Positions 35,097-43,246 of a DNA stretch of 64,000 nt are shown here, one piece after another (positions within the stretch are counted from its first letter, which is position 1; every line of letters starts with the position of its first letter). The stretch lies in assembly GCF_036013955.1 (NCBI RefSeq), contig NZ_CP107903.1:496001-560000 (forward strand). Direction: 5' to 3'. Below the pieces are notes generated by a model. That model saw only the letters and a program-made list of their open reading frames with translations. It did not search any database and was not told the DNA's origin. The DNA is from Streptomyces sp. NBC_00459 (GTDB lineage: Bacteria > Actinomycetota > Actinomycetes > Streptomycetales > Streptomycetaceae). The translations under genes and the position numbers were made by a program.

Positions 35097-36380
35097 TCAG
35101 GAGGACGGCGAGGTGGACTCCGGCTGAGGCGCTAACCCGGAGAGGCCGTCGTCGGGCGGGGACTGAGGTGAAGCGGGGGCCGAGGACGGTGGCTCGACGG
35201 CCGGGGGCGAGGAGGGGGGTGCGCTCGACGTCGGCGGGCAGGGTGTGACCGACGGGCTCGCGGTGCCCGGTGACGCGGGCGAGGCAGGTGTCCCGGTGGA
35301 GGCGGTGGGTGAGGACACGCACGGCAGCGGTGACTGCGGCGGCAGCAGGCCGGGCGACGCGGTTGTCGGCTCCGAGGACGCCGCCGATGGCGCCGACGAA
35401 CTGTCCGACGGGGTCGGCGGGTCGACCGGCGGGTCGGTCTTCTGGTCGTGCCGCCCCGTGTCGCCGTGGTGGCGGTGGAACCAGTCGCCGTGCTCGGGGT
35501 CGTAGACGACGAAGATGTTGATGACTGTGGTTGCGGGCGCCACGACGACCACGTTCGAGGAGCGGTAGGAGGGCCACGCGTCGCCCTTCGTGCGCGGGGC
35601 GCTCTGCTGTCGTACGGGGTCGGTGAGCGGGTTGCCGCAGGCGCAGCGCACACGCGGCCGGCCGCGGTCGTCCACTAGGACTGCCGTGCCGGTCTGGAGA
35701 ACGGCCTGGTAGCTGGTGGCGGCCGCGTCGCGGTAGCCGTGGTTGGTGACGCGGGTGTCCATGCGCAGTTGTACGGGGGTGAGTGAGCGCAGGTACGCGG
35801 GGACCCCGGCGGGCTTGAGGCCGAGGACCGAGGCGAACGCCCCGTTCTTCGCGGGGGCCGCCCCGAGCACCCGGATCTGCTTCTCCACGTCGCAGCTGGC
35901 GACCTTCCGTGTGCCGCCGTACAGACCTGGGGCGCCGCCGTCCACGCCTCGTACGGCGTTCGAGGTGGCTGTTGTCGAGACCGTGGCGGTGGGGGTCGTG
36001 GCCGGTGGGGCGGAGCTGTCCTTGGCCGTGGACTCGGTGAAGGGGTCCGGGCCCGACTTGTCCGCGGCCTGGAGGAAGACCTCGCCGCTCGCCCGGTCGG
36101 TGGTGCCGTCGGAGCGGGTGAGAACGACGATCAGGGCCACGGCGGCCACGACCGAGGTGGCGAGCACCGCGATGCGGGGCACCGACCTCCACCAGGGCCG
36201 GTCGTGCCCGGGTCCACTTCCGGGCCCACCACCGCCCGCGCCTCCGTCACCGCCGCCTCCCGCACCTCCGCCGTCGGCGGGCGGCTGGGACGGTGGTCCC
36301 GCGGGCGGCTGGGAGGGGCCCGACAAGGGGCCTGAGGGTGGTCCTGTGGGGCGGCCGGAGGACGGCTGTTCGACGCTCAC
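35097..36380 (-). CDS. DUF6777 membrane-anchored protein
   Basis: A 427-residue protein. A proline/glycine-rich cytosolic N-terminus (about 1-55) is followed by one membrane helix (RIAVLATSVVAAVALIVVL, about 60-80). The extracellular DUF6777 domain follows (about 130-300: GLYGGTRKVASCDVEKQIRVL, VPAYLRSLTPVQLRMDTRVTNHGY, VRCACGNPLTDPV; paired cysteines), and a long Pro/Ser/Thr-rich tail completes the protein. Function unknown; the family is confined to actinomycetes. The GTG at 36380 is chosen because SVEQP follows a GGAAGAAGAG site; upstream frame extension is only a shadow of the streptophobe gene. Divergent from the streptophobe gene. Confidence 0.75.
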   Translation of the reverse strand: MSVEQPSSGRPTGPPSGPLSGPSQPPAGPPSQPPADGGGAGGGGDGGAGGGGPGSGPGHDRPWWRSVPRIAVLATSVVAAVALIVVLTRSDGTTDRASGEVFLQAADKSGPDPFTESTAKDSSAPPATTPTATVSTTATSNAVRGVDGGAPGLYGGTRKVASCDVEKQIRVLGAAPAKNGAFASVLGLKPAGVPAYLRSLTPVQLRMDTRVTNHGYRDAAATSYQAVLQTGTAVLVDDRGRPRVRCACGNPLTDPVRQQSAPRTKGDAWPSYRSSNVVVVAPATTVINIFVVYDPEHGDWFHRHHGDTGRHDQKTDPPVDPPTPSDSSSAPSAASSEPTTASPGLLPPQSPLPCVSSPTASTGTPASPASPGTASPSVTPCPPTSSAPPSSPPAVEPPSSAPASPQSPPDDGLSGLAPQPESTSPSS

Positions 36381-36542
36381 GGGCTCTTCTTCCGACGTGG
36401 GCTTCTGCGGCCATTGATTCCGATTCGCGCCGCTTTCTTCCACAACATTCCCATTGTGTGCCCTGGCCCCGGGGAGCCCGCAAGCGGACGCCCCCGCTCC
36501 TCCCGACAGGCGCCCCGCCCGAGTGCTGCTTAGCGTGGCAGG

Positions 36543-37832
36543 GTGAGCACGCGAACCCCCGCTCCCGTGCCGGTGCTCGCCGAGGAGCGGACCGTCTCCC
36601 GGCACGGCTGGGTACAGGCCCTGGCCGCGGTGCTGACCGGGCTGGGCGCCATGGTGCTGACCGCCGGGCTGGGGCTGTGGGCCGCCGGTGCGGGCGATCT
36701 GCCGGACGGCGCGTTCCCCCGGGTCGTCGCGGCCACCGTCGTGACAGCGGTCGGCGGCAGTGTCGAACTCACCGGCGACGCCGGTGACCTGGCCGAGACA
36801 GCCGGCGGCCTGACCGTGATGCCGCTGTCGGTGACACTGGTCGGGGCGCTCGTGACCGGTGCGGGTTTCCTTCGGCCGCTGCGGCACCGGGCCGTCGCCG
36901 GGGCTCCCGAGCTGGCCGGCTGGGCGGCGCGCATCGCCGTGCTGTGGCTGCTGGGCCTGACCGGTCTGGCGTTCGCGGCCCGGCAGACCTTCGCGGTCTC
37001 GCTGGGCGACGGAACGCTGGGTGACATCGGCGACGTCTTCGGCGCCGCACCCAGGATCGGCTTCACGACCGACGTACCGCCGACGCTCCTCGCCGGTCTG
37101 CTGTGGCTGGCGGGCGTACTGGCGCTGGCCCTGCTGGTCTCGCGCGGGGCCCCGCTGCCGGCGCGTCTGCTGCGCTTCCAGGAGTCGGTGCGTCCGGCCG
37201 CGTACGCCATGGTCGTGCTGCTGCTCGCCTTCGTGGCCCTCGGCACCGTGATCGGGCTTGTCGTGGCGGTGACGCGCGGACAGCCCGCGCAGTCGCTCGC
37301 GCTGGTCCTGCTGGGCATGCCGAACCTGGTCTGGCTCGCCCTCACCACCGGGCTGGGCGCGACCTGGGAGGGGCGAGTCGACGGTCCCTTCGGGCTGCCG
37401 ATGCCGCATGTCCTCGACGAGGTGCTGCGCACCCCGGACACCGCCACGCTCAACCTGGACACCCTCTCCGGCTACGACGGCAGGGTGTGGTGGCTGGTGG
37501 CCGTCGACGCGGTGCTGCTGCTGGCCGCCGCGTTCCTGATGGCGGCGCGCTCACCGGCCCGGATGCGGGCCTGGCAGCACGCCGTGCACATGGCGGTCGC
37601 GCTCGCGCTGACCGTCCTGATGATCTGCCTGATCGGCCGGATCTCCGCCCACTACGGCCTGTCCGTGCTCGGCATCGGCGACCTCGGCGGAAACCTCTCC
37701 GGCAGCCTGTTCCTGCGCCCCCAGCTGTGGGGCGCGCTCGGTCTCGCGCTGCTCTGGGGGCTGGTCACCGGGTTCCTGGGGGCACTGCTGGCCCGGCGGG
37801 TGCACCGGCGGGGCGAGGTCGAAACCCGTTAG
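36543..37832 (+). CDS. Streptophobe-family integral membrane protein
   Basis: A 429-residue protein with about ten hydrophobic helices (for example VQALAAVLTGLGAMVLTAG, LLAGLLWLAGVLALALLV, LWGALGLALLWGLVTGFLGALLA). It matches the 'streptophobe' family known from Streptomyces genomes, whose function is unknown. It starts at a GTG (36543), eleven bases after a weak GC-rich site. It is divergent from the DUF6777 gene across 162 bases; these two families are often adjacent, which suggests a shared envelope role. Confidence 0.85.
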   Translation: MSTRTPAPVPVLAEERTVSRHGWVQALAAVLTGLGAMVLTAGLGLWAAGAGDLPDGAFPRVVAATVVTAVGGSVELTGDAGDLAETAGGLTVMPLSVTLVGALVTGAGFLRPLRHRAVAGAPELAGWAARIAVLWLLGLTGLAFAARQTFAVSLGDGTLGDIGDVFGAAPRIGFTTDVPPTLLAGLLWLAGVLALALLVSRGAPLPARLLRFQESVRPAAYAMVVLLLAFVALGTVIGLVVAVTRGQPAQSLALVLLGMPNLVWLALTTGLGATWEGRVDGPFGLPMPHVLDEVLRTPDTATLNLDTLSGYDGRVWWLVAVDAVLLLAAAFLMAARSPARMRAWQHAVHMAVALALTVLMICLIGRISAHYGLSVLGIGDLGGNLSGSLFLRPQLWGALGLALLWGLVTGFLGALLARRVHRRGEVETR

Positions 37833-37866
37833 GCGTGGTTCTGGCGGCCGTGGGAGCGTGACCCTC

Positions 37867-38120
37867 ATGACGTTGACCGTCGAAGACCGGCTGACCGTCA
37901 CGGAGTTGATCGCACCGCACGGTCATCTCGTCGACGAAGGACACCTCGACCGCACTGCGGAGGTGTTCACCACTCCAAGGGACTGGGCGCCATGGCGGAC
38001 GGCACCTGCGGCTCGGTGACGTACGACGACACAGTGGTCCGGGTAGACGGGGGCCGGCGGATCTCGTACCGGAAGGTGTCCGCACGGCGGGTGGCGTTGG
38101 GCGGGTTCGGGCACAGGTGA
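37867..38120 (+). pseudogene. SnoaL-like (NTF2-fold) pseudogene with internal deletion
   Basis: The first 35 codons read MTLTVEDRLTVTELIAPHGHLVDEGHLDRTAEVF, the usual N-terminus of SnoaL_4-type small isomerase/hydroxylase-like proteins. The frame then breaks at a TGA near 38020. In another frame the sequence continues as SVTYDDTVVRVDGGRRISYRKVSARRVALGG and stops at 38118-38120, exactly a family C-terminus. About 55-60 central residues are missing, so the gene has lost its core through deletion and frameshift. Confidence 0.75.
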
Positions 38121-38147
38121 CGCCGAATCCACCCGCCCGAAGTCCGG

Positions 38148-39164
38148 TTACCCCGAGCGCCGGTGGCCCTGCCGGGTGAACACCGGGCGCGCCCAGGCCG
38201 GCGGTCTCGGTGGCCGCTCCTCACCGGGCTCGGGCAGTCGGACCACCTGTGTGGGGGTGTGACCGACGTGCACGGGCCCTGTCGAGGCCGCGCGGAGGGC
38301 GGCGACGAAGTCGAGGCAGGAGTCGTAGCGGTCGTCGGGGCTCTTGGCGAGGGCCTTCGCGAACACCGGGTCGACCGCGGACGGGAGTTCGGGGCGCTGC
38401 TCGGTCAGCGGTGGTGGCTGGTCGTACTGGTGGGCCCACAACAGGGCCATGTCGTCGTCGCGTTGGAAGGGCGGGTGGCCCGCCAGGATCTCGTGGACGA
38501 CGCACGCGAAGCCGTAGACGTCGCAGCGGCCGTCGACCGGGCGGCCCGAGATCTGTTCGGGCGACACGTAGTCGAGGGTGCCGACGAACTGGCCGACGGT
38601 CGTGAAGCCGGTGAGCGACAGCGACTTCTTCGTCAGGCCGAAGTCGGTGAGGTAGACGTGCTCGGGGTGGTCGGTGTCGGTGCCCCGGGCGACCAGGATG
38701 TTGCCGGGTTTGACGTCCCGGTGGACCAGGCCGTGCTCGTGGGCGGCGTCGAGCGCCGAGGCGACCTGAGCGGCGATGCGGATGGCGGTGGGGAGCGGCA
38801 GCGGGCCCTTGCGGTCCAGGAGATGACGCAGGTCGCTGCCTTCGACGTACCGCATGGCGATGTAGAGGATGCCGTCCGTCTCGTCGGCCTCGAAGACCGG
38901 GACGATGTGCGGATGGTCGATCGCGGCGGCCACCCGGGACTCATGGGTGAAGCGTTTGCGGAAGGTGTCGTTGCGGGCGAGTTCGGGGGCGAGGAGTTTC
39001 AGGGCGACGGTCCGGTCGAGCCGCAGGTCCTTGGCCCGGTAGACGACGGCCATGCCGCCGCGGCCGATCTCCTCCTCGACGCGGTACCCGGCGATCTGCT
39101 TCCCGAGCAGGTCGGAGGGCCGCCCCGCGTGCGACCGCGTGTCGTGGTCCGGGTCACGCCCCAT
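38148..39164 (-). CDS. Ser/Thr protein kinase with PTQVV tail
   Basis: A 338-residue Hanks-type kinase. The glycine loop is IGRGGMAVVY (33-42), catalytic Lys56 is in VALKLL, HRDVKPGN spans 148-155, DFG spans 174-176 and SPEQ is at 201-204. Unlike most PknB-type kinases it has no membrane helix; the tail after residue 295 is proline-rich and contains GHTPTQVVRLPEP with Thr305. The ATG overlaps the stop of the upstream SH3-like gene (TGATG). The downstream position after an FHA-ABC transporter gene resembles the PknF/Rv1747 pair of mycobacteria, where the kinase phosphorylates the transporter and its FHA domains recognise phosphothreonine. Confidence 0.9.
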   Translation of the reverse strand: MGRDPDHDTRSHAGRPSDLLGKQIAGYRVEEEIGRGGMAVVYRAKDLRLDRTVALKLLAPELARNDTFRKRFTHESRVAAAIDHPHIVPVFEADETDGILYIAMRYVEGSDLRHLLDRKGPLPLPTAIRIAAQVASALDAAHEHGLVHRDVKPGNILVARGTDTDHPEHVYLTDFGLTKKSLSLTGFTTVGQFVGTLDYVSPEQISGRPVDGRCDVYGFACVVHEILAGHPPFQRDDDMALLWAHQYDQPPPLTEQRPELPSAVDPVFAKALAKSPDDRYDSCLDFVAALRAASTGPVHVGHTPTQVVRLPEPGEERPPRPPAWARPVFTRQGHRRSG

Positions 39165-39766
39165 CAGCCGCCACCGCTGCCCATGCCGCCGCCGTCGTCC
39201 CTGACGACCTGGGTGGGCGCGTGGCCCAGGTCGGGCACCACCTGCGTCGGCTCCCGCTCGGGGGCGGCGGGTTCCCGGTCGGCGGCGTACGTGCTCAGCC
39301 GCGTGCCGTCGGTGTACACCCACCGCTCGTGCTCGGCGTCGTACAGCCACACGGACTCGCCGTCGACGACGATCCCGATCCGTTGTCCCCGCGTACGCCC
39401 CCGGAACGCCTCCCGGTCGAGTGCGCCCCCGACCAACTCCTCCACGGCCCCGCGGTAGCCGGCCAGCGCTTGTTCGGCACGGGCCAGGAGGGGGCGTGGG
39501 TCGGCGGTGCGGGCCAGTGGGGCGCCGGCGGCGGGCGGGTCCTGCGGTACGGCGACCAGGAGCCGTCCGTCGACCCAGGCGGACCAGCCGTTCGCGCACC
39601 GGACGTGCCCCCAGTCGCCGCGCCGCTCGACCAGTTCCACCGGCAGCAGCGCGTCGAGGGCCACGGTGGGCCGGGACGGGTCGGGCGCGTCCCAGGCGGC
39701 CAGGCCGTCCTGCGGGACGACGTGCGTGGGCCGGAATCCGGAGATCTGGTATCCCGGGGACGTCAT
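39164..39766 (-). CDS. SH3-like protein with repeated PTQVV motifs
   Basis: A 200-residue soluble protein. Residues 30-75 form a bacterial SH3-like segment (LDALLPVELVERRGDWGHVRCANGWSAWVDGRLLVAV). A helical middle follows (LARAEQALAGYRGAVEELV), then a beta segment (IGIVVDGESVWLYDAEHERWVYTDG). Three copies of a PT(Q/H)VV motif occur: Thr14, Thr174 and Thr185; the last lies in GHAPTQVVRDD, almost identical to the kinase tail. I infer they are phosphorylation and FHA-docking sites. It lies between the transporter and kinase genes, overlapping the kinase gene by one base. Confidence 0.75.
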   Translation of the reverse strand: MTSPGYQISGFRPTHVVPQDGLAAWDAPDPSRPTVALDALLPVELVERRGDWGHVRCANGWSAWVDGRLLVAVPQDPPAAGAPLARTADPRPLLARAEQALAGYRGAVEELVGGALDREAFRGRTRGQRIGIVVDGESVWLYDAEHERWVYTDGTRLSTYAADREPAAPEREPTQVVPDLGHAPTQVVRDDGGGMGSGGG

Positions 39767-39780
39767 CTCACCCACCCCCT

Positions 39781-42123
39781 CTACTTCCGCATGACGGCCG
39801 GTTCGTGGCGCCGCAGCAGCCGGAGGACCAGGTACCCGAAGACCACCGACAGCACGACCAGCATCCCCGCATTGAGCAGCCAGACCCCGGCCGAGTGTTC
39901 GAACAGCGGGTCGCCGGTCAGCTCGCCGGGGACGATCCGCGACAGCCCGATCGTGCCCGCCATCGCGCCGAGCGCCCACCGGGAGGGCACCAGCCAGGAG
40001 AGCTGTTCGATGCCGGGGACACCGTCGAGTTTGAGCAGGGCCCCGCAGAACACCACCTGGACGATGGCCAGCAGCACGAGCAGCGGCATCGTCACCTCCT
40101 CCTTGCGGACGAGCGCCGACACCAGCAGGCCGAGCATCATCGCCGTGAAGGCGAGCAGCGCGACGGCGACCGTGAGCTCCACGAGGGGTGGCATCAACAC
40201 GCCTTCCCCGCCGGGTGCGCCGAGATCGACGCCGAGCAGGGCGACGAGGGTCAGCACGACGGCCTGGGCGACGGTGATCGTCCCGAGGACGACGACCTTC
40301 GACATCAGGTACGCCGATCTGGACAGCCCGACGGCCCGTTCCCGTTGGTAGATCACGCGTTCCTTGACCAGTTCGCGCACGGCGTTGGCCGCCCCCGTCA
40401 GGACGCCGCCGACACACAGGATGAGCAGCGCGTTCATCGCCGTCTCCTGGGTCAGCCTGCTGCCCGCCAGTGCCCGGGCCATCGCACCCATCACGAACGG
40501 CAGCGCGACCATGATGGCGAGGAAGGTGCGGTCGGCGCTCAGCGCGGCCGTGTAGCGGCGGACCAGGGTGCTCAGCTGGGCGCCCCAGCTCTGTGGCTTG
40601 GGCGGGGGCGGGGCGGCGTCGACCGGGCCCGACCTCGACAGCCGGGGCTGGGCGGTCGAGTTGACGATGTACTGCCCGTGGAACGGTGAGACGCGGTACT
40701 CCCCCGCCCAGTCCCGTTCCTGGTCGCGCTCGAAGGCCTCGAACGCCTCGGGCCACTGCTCGTACCCGAAGAAGGCGAGGGTGTCCTGGGGCGGCCCGTA
40801 GTAGGCGACCTTGCCGCCCGGCGCGAGGACGAGCAGCCGGTCGCAGACGTCGAGGCTGAGCACGCTGTGGGTGACGACGATGACGGTCCGGCCGTCGTCG
40901 GCGAGGCCGCGCAGCATGTGCATCACCGATCGGTCCATCCCCGGGTCCAGGCCCGAGGTCGGTTCGTCGAGGAAGAGCAGCGACGGCTTGGTGAGCAGTT
41001 CCAGGGCGACGCTGACCCGCTTGCGCTGGCCGCCGGAGAGGCTGTGCACGGGCTGGTGGACGCGTTGTTCCAGGCCGAGTTCGCGCACCACCTCGTCGAC
41101 GCGGGCCCGTCGTTCCGCCTTCGCGGTGTCCTGCGGGAAGCGCAGTTCGGCGGCGTAGGTGAGGGCTCCGCGCACGGTCAGCTGGGCGTGCAGGATGTCG
41201 TCCTGCGGGACCAGGCCGATGCGCTGGCGCAGTTCGGCGTAGTCGCGGTAGAGGTCACGTCCGTCGTAGAGGACCGTGCCGTGGTCGGCGGGGCGCAGGC
41301 CGGTCAGGGCGTTGAGGAGGGTGGACTTCCCGGCGCCGCTGGGTCCGACGACCGCGAGCAGGCACTTCTCCCCCACCGGGAAGGACACGCCCTCCAGGAG
41401 TGTCTTGCGTCCGTGGTCGACGGCGACGGTGAGGTCCTGGACGTCGAGGGACACCTCGCCGGTGTCCACGTACTCCTGGAGCTGGTCGCCGACCAGGCAG
41501 AACGCGGAGTGGCCGACGCCGACGATGTCACCGGGAGCGACGATCGCCCGGGCGACGGGCGCGCCGTTGAGGAACGTGCCGTTGTGGCTGCCGAGGTCGA
41601 CGATCTCGTACGTCCCGTCCGGTCGGGCGCGCAGTTCGGCGTGCCGGCGGGAGACGACGAGGTCGTCGACGACGAGGTCGTTGTCGGCGCCGCGGCCGAT
41701 GCGGACGGTACGGGCGGACAGTGGCCGCACGGTGGTGGGCCGGCGGAAGGTGCCGGTCATGGCCGGCATGGAGACCGCCGAGGGGCGTTCGCCGTCCGGC
41801 GGGGGTGGGGTGACGAGGACGGCTCTCGGACCGTCGGCGGGGCTGCCGAAGCGCAGGACGCTGCCGGGTCCGACGTCCCGTTCGTGGATGCGCACGCCGT
41901 CGGCGTATGTGCCGTTGGTGCTGTTCTCGTCCTCGACCGTCCAGTGGTCCGTCCCGGGCCGCAGCACCGCGTGGTGCCACGAGACGCGGGCGTCGTCGAT
42001 GACGATCTCGCTGAGCGGGTCGCGTCCGACGTGATAGTCGCGGCCCGGACTCATCACCGTGGAGCCCGTCTCCGTCTCCAGGACGAGTTCGGGCGCGGTC
42101 GGCGCGACCGAGCGGTCTACCAT
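39781..42123 (-). CDS. Double-FHA ABC transporter (Rv1747-like, ABCG type)
   Basis: A 780-residue fused transporter. FHA1 covers about 28-95 (VGRDPLSEIVIDD, SWHHA) and FHA2 about 138-205 (IGRGADNDLVVDDLVVSRRHAEL, GSHNGTFLNG). The ATPase has Walker A GPSGAGKST (260-268), signature LSGGQRKRV from 362 and Walker B LLFLDEP at about 382-388. The C-terminal ABC2 membrane domain has six helices from about 535 to 775. The layout matches mycobacterial Rv1747, an exporter regulated by kinase phosphorylation and FHA binding. No strong ribosome binding site precedes the ATG. The cargo is unknown. It leads the operon with the SH3-like and kinase genes. Confidence 0.9.
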   Translation of the reverse strand: MVDRSVAPTAPELVLETETGSTVMSPGRDYHVGRDPLSEIVIDDARVSWHHAVLRPGTDHWTVEDENSTNGTYADGVRIHERDVGPGSVLRFGSPADGPRAVLVTPPPPDGERPSAVSMPAMTGTFRRPTTVRPLSARTVRIGRGADNDLVVDDLVVSRRHAELRARPDGTYEIVDLGSHNGTFLNGAPVARAIVAPGDIVGVGHSAFCLVGDQLQEYVDTGEVSLDVQDLTVAVDHGRKTLLEGVSFPVGEKCLLAVVGPSGAGKSTLLNALTGLRPADHGTVLYDGRDLYRDYAELRQRIGLVPQDDILHAQLTVRGALTYAAELRFPQDTAKAERRARVDEVVRELGLEQRVHQPVHSLSGGQRKRVSVALELLTKPSLLFLDEPTSGLDPGMDRSVMHMLRGLADDGRTVIVVTHSVLSLDVCDRLLVLAPGGKVAYYGPPQDTLAFFGYEQWPEAFEAFERDQERDWAGEYRVSPFHGQYIVNSTAQPRLSRSGPVDAAPPPPKPQSWGAQLSTLVRRYTAALSADRTFLAIMVALPFVMGAMARALAGSRLTQETAMNALLILCVGGVLTGAANAVRELVKERVIYQRERAVGLSRSAYLMSKVVVLGTITVAQAVVLTLVALLGVDLGAPGGEGVLMPPLVELTVAVALLAFTAMMLGLLVSALVRKEEVTMPLLVLLAIVQVVFCGALLKLDGVPGIEQLSWLVPSRWALGAMAGTIGLSRIVPGELTGDPLFEHSAGVWLLNAGMLVVLSVVFGYLVLRLLRRHEPAVMRK

Positions 42124-42192
42124 GACCAGAATTCTAGCGATTCGTCCGCATATACGCCTGGCCAGCCGCAGGGACTACGGCGGCCTCGGCGG

Positions 42193-42603
42193 CTAGGCGA
42201 CCGGTACGACCAGTGCCGGGTTGGTCCGCTGCATCCGCAGAGCGTCCACGGACTCGGCGAGCAGTTCGTACTCGGCGGTCTCGTCGTACGTGGCGATCCG
42301 TACGAGCCGGCCGGCCGCCAACTCGTCGGCGACCAGCTCCTGTTGATAGGGGTCCATGGACCAGGTGCGCAGCAGGCCGGGCACGTCGGGCGTGGTGGCG
42401 GTCACCGGGATGAGCGAGTTCGGGGGGAAGTACGGTTCGTCGGGCTGCGGATCGAGGCGTTCGGCGATCCAGTTCGCACGGTCCCGCAGCCACCACAGGG
42501 CCAGCGCCAGGGTGGGTGCGCGGTAGGTACCCAGCGGTACGCCGATACGTCGGCCCGCGCAGACGCCGTACGCCGTGACATGGCAAAGGAACTCGTCGTG
42601 CAC
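42193..42603 (-). CDS. Hypothetical protein upstream of FHA-ABC operon
   Basis: A 136-residue predicted soluble protein that I do not recognise. It has segments ALALWWLRDRANWIAERLDPQPDEPYFPPNSL and DPYQQELVADELAAGRLVRIATYDETAEYELLAES. The GTG at 42603 is chosen because GGGGGAAAG lies a few bases upstream; the frame also permits a GTG at 42681 with a basic 26-residue extension. It is only 69 bases before the FHA-ABC gene on the same strand and may be the first gene of that operon. Confidence 0.5.
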   Translation of the reverse strand: MHDEFLCHVTAYGVCAGRRIGVPLGTYRAPTLALALWWLRDRANWIAERLDPQPDEPYFPPNSLIPVTATTPDVPGLLRTWSMDPYQQELVADELAAGRLVRIATYDETAEYELLAESVDALRMQRTNPALVVPVA

Positions 42604-42752
42604 GATCTTTCCCCCGATCGCCCGCCGGCCGTGCCTCGCTTTCCGTGCGACTCGCTCGCTGTACGCGTTGGTGCTGGTCACTCGATGGTCACTCAGTGGT
42701 GCAGCGTTCTACCAGTTAAGTGTCTTCACTATTGACACTCTGTCACCACGCC

Positions 42753-42796
42753 TTTCCAGCCAGTTTCCAGGCATTCTCCTGGCATATTCCTGGCAG
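42753..42796. repeat. Four tandem 11-base repeats
   Basis: The copies are TTTCCAGCCAG, TTTCCAGGCAT, TCTCCTGGCAT and ATTCCTGGCAG with no spacers. Period 11 places each copy on the same DNA face, as for cooperative protein binding. The array lies in the 332-base region between the divergent hypothetical and DUF1905 genes, just downstream of a TTGACA hexamer at 42732-42737. Confidence 0.6.
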
Positions 42797-42885
42797 GTAT
42801 GGACCGGAATCCGACGGGACAGTCTCTTTTCCTGCCGCAGGATCTACGGAGATTCTCGAAGATCATGGGATTCGCGATGAGTTTT

Positions 42886-42921
42886 CCACTTCCCAGTGGT
42901 CTCAAGAGCGAAGACCACTGG
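42886..42921 (+). promoter_or_regulatory. Mutually exclusive hairpins in the DUF1905 leader
   Basis: CCAGTGGTCT (42893-42902) pairs perfectly with AGACCACTGG (42912-42921). The same left arm can instead pair with CCACT just upstream (42886-42890 with AGTGG 42895-42899). The larger hairpin ends five bases before the GGAGGG ribosome binding site. The layout suggests a switch or an operator in the 5' untranslated region. Confidence 0.45.
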
Positions 42922-42935
42922 AAATGGAGGGCCCC

Positions 42936-43232
42936 ATGGCCACCAGCGAAAAAGTCGACAAGATCGACGAGGAATTCACAGCCGTACTGCGCAAAAGCCC
43001 GGCACCCGGGGGCTGGACCTACCTGGTCTGGCCGGAATCCGCCACGTTCTTCGGTACCCGCGGCCTGGTCAAGGTCGGCGGGACGATCGACGGGCACCCT
43101 TTCCGCAGTTCGTTCATGGCGCTGGGCGACGGCACCCACAAACTCCCCGTGAAGGCCGAGATCAGGAAAGCCATCGGTAAGGAAGAGGGTGACACCGTGA
43201 CAGTACGGCTGGCGGAGCGGCTCCGTTCATAA
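42936..43232 (+). CDS. DUF1905 domain protein
   Basis: A 98-residue beta-barrel protein of the DUF1905 family ([65 protein letters not shown]). The family is small, cytosolic and of unknown function, sometimes fused to YdeI-like domains. The second of two in-frame ATGs (42936) is chosen because GGAGGG lies six bases upstream. It has an elaborate regulatory region (four tandem 11-mers and alternative hairpins) and converges on the aldo/keto reductase gene, 14 bases away. Confidence 0.9.
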   Translation: MATSEKVDKIDEEFTAVLRKSPAPGGWTYLVWPESATFFGTRGLVKVGGTIDGHPFRSSFMALGDGTHKLPVKAEIRKAIGKEEGDTVTVRLAERLRS

Positions 43233-43246
43233 GGGGCGCGGAAAGA

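Noticed and set aside
36381..37409. Upstream extension of the DUF6777 frame
   Set aside because: It runs antisense through the streptophobe gene and has low-complexity shadow sequence.
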